Positions 63,598 through 64,000 of a DNA stretch of 64,000 nucleotides are shown piece by piece. The stretch comes from a candidate division FCPU426 bacterium (lineage in GTDB: Bacteria > Oederibacteriota > Muellerivitia > Muellerivitales > Muellerivitaceae): the NCBI GenBank assembly GCA_003136635.1, contig PLFD01000016.1, forward strand, positions 1 to 64,000, given 5' to 3'. Under the pieces are notes generated by a model. It was not told the origin of the DNA, ran no database searches, and saw only the letters and a program-made list of their open reading frames with translations. Each line of letters begins with the position of its first letter. Position 1 is the first letter of the stretch. The position numbers and the translations under genes were made by a program.

Positions 63598-63626
63598 TTG
63601 ACGATCTGAATACCTCTTTCTATCAT
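63598..63626 (+). promoter_or_regulatory. Sigma-70 promoter of groES
   Basis: TTGACG (63598-63603), 17 bases, TATCAT (63621-63626). The leader of about 118 nt contains a hairpin CCACG-GTTTCG-CGTGG (63714-63729) before the ribosome site. Confidence 0.6.
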
Positions 63627-63750
63627 TACCCCCTCTCCAGTGGACTAATAGCGGCATTGAAATTGGTGCCGTGAACTTCATGGTTCCAGGGGAGCTCAAA
63701 AAACATTTAAAATCCACGGTTTCGCGTGGTTAATTTCAGGAGGTTGTTCC

Positions 63751-64000
63751 ATGGGTTTTCGTCCGTTATATGATCGCATCCTTGTTGAGCGTGTCGGCGA
63801 TGAGGAAAAAACAAAAAGCGGGATTATCATTCCCGATGCCGCTCGCGAAAAGCAGCAAAAGGGAAAAATCATTTCGGTCGGCAAAGGCCGGGTGAATGAC
63901 AAGGGAGAAGTTTTGAAGCTGGACGTGAAGGTGGGAGACACCATTCTTTTTGAAAAATACGGCGGTGAAGATATCACGATCGACGGCAAAGAATATGTGA
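63751..64000 (+). CDS. groES: Co-chaperonin GroES, 3' end outside window
   Basis: Lid of the GroEL folding chamber. The 83 residues seen match the family from the start: FRPLYDRILVERVGDEEKTK, the mobile loop GIIIPDAAREKQQKG, KIISVGKGRVNDKGE and LDVKVGDTILFEKYGG. About 12 residues are missing at the right edge. AGGAGGTTG is a strong ribosome site. groEL is expected next, outside the window. Confidence 0.97.
   Translation, partial: MGFRPLYDRILVERVGDEEKTKSGIIIPDAAREKQQKGKIISVGKGRVNDKGEVLKLDVKVGDTILFEKYGGEDITIDGKEYV

Noticed and set aside
63598..63750. CIRCE/HrcA operator before groES
   Set aside because: No TTAGCACTC-type inverted repeat is present in the promoter or leader.

Overview
The window reads as a chromosomal segment of a Gram-negative, probably uncultivated bacterium of moderate GC content. 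The envelope type is inferred from heptosyltransferase-like GT9 enzymes, an RlpA lipoprotein and an LpoA-like lipoprotein. Genes are dense and often coupled by ATGA, GTGA or TTGA overlaps, and GTG and TTG starts are common. The sequence alone does not fix a phylum. The mix of a PyrR attenuator, NifI-type PII proteins, sigma-54 promoters and a TPR-plus-receptor lipoprotein would fit one of the little-studied Gram-negative phyla, but that is only inference. No rRNA, tRNA, CRISPR array, prophage or transposase gene was recognised.

Layout. 1-15.9 kb is a surface-polysaccharide region: a truncated membrane protein, rfbB-rfbA, an inserted higBA toxin-antitoxin pair, GT2, GT9 and GT4 glycosyltransferases, a polyprenyl-phosphate sugar transferase, an epimerase, a sugar-nucleotidyltransferase, a Rieske protein, a phosphohexomutase, a TPR protein and another GT2. 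15.9-31.5 kb is mostly housekeeping: an unrecognised 527-residue protein, dut, an LpoA-like lipoprotein, hisS, aspS, phoH, ybeY, a CorC-like CBS protein, a PHP phosphoesterase, era, a short pyruvate kinase and two small unknowns. 31.5-47 kb holds every enzyme of de novo UMP synthesis: pyrR-pyrB-pyrC-(insert)-carA-(micro-ORF)-carB behind a PyrR-type attenuator, then pyrD and pyrF-pyrE further on. Between them lie cobA, a cold-shock gene, queE-queC and rlpA. 47-64 kb is mixed: envelope proteins, a sigma-54 promoter with a 55-codon membrane ORF and two NifI-like PII genes, rqcH, fadD-thiolase, an MFS exporter, a broken DUF1801 gene, sigma-54-linked GT9 and leucine-rich-repeat genes, and the start of groES.

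The most unusual items are these. A 471-bp element between pyrC and carA has 31-bp terminal inverted repeats and encodes only an S23-type four-helix protein. An array of 14 copies of a 9-mer (ATTGTGCCA or its complement) lies in two 180-bp units between aspS and phoH. A sigma-54 promoter drives a small membrane ORF overlapping a NifI2-NifI1 pair, with no nitrogenase genes in sight. A 32-codon membrane micro-ORF sits between carA and carB. hisS carries an AT-rich insertion of about 125 residues. A 5-bp tandem duplication has broken a DUF1801 gene. The start of phoH is preceded by a promoter followed at once by a terminator-like hairpin.

All functions are inferred from sequence reading by eye; no database search was run.
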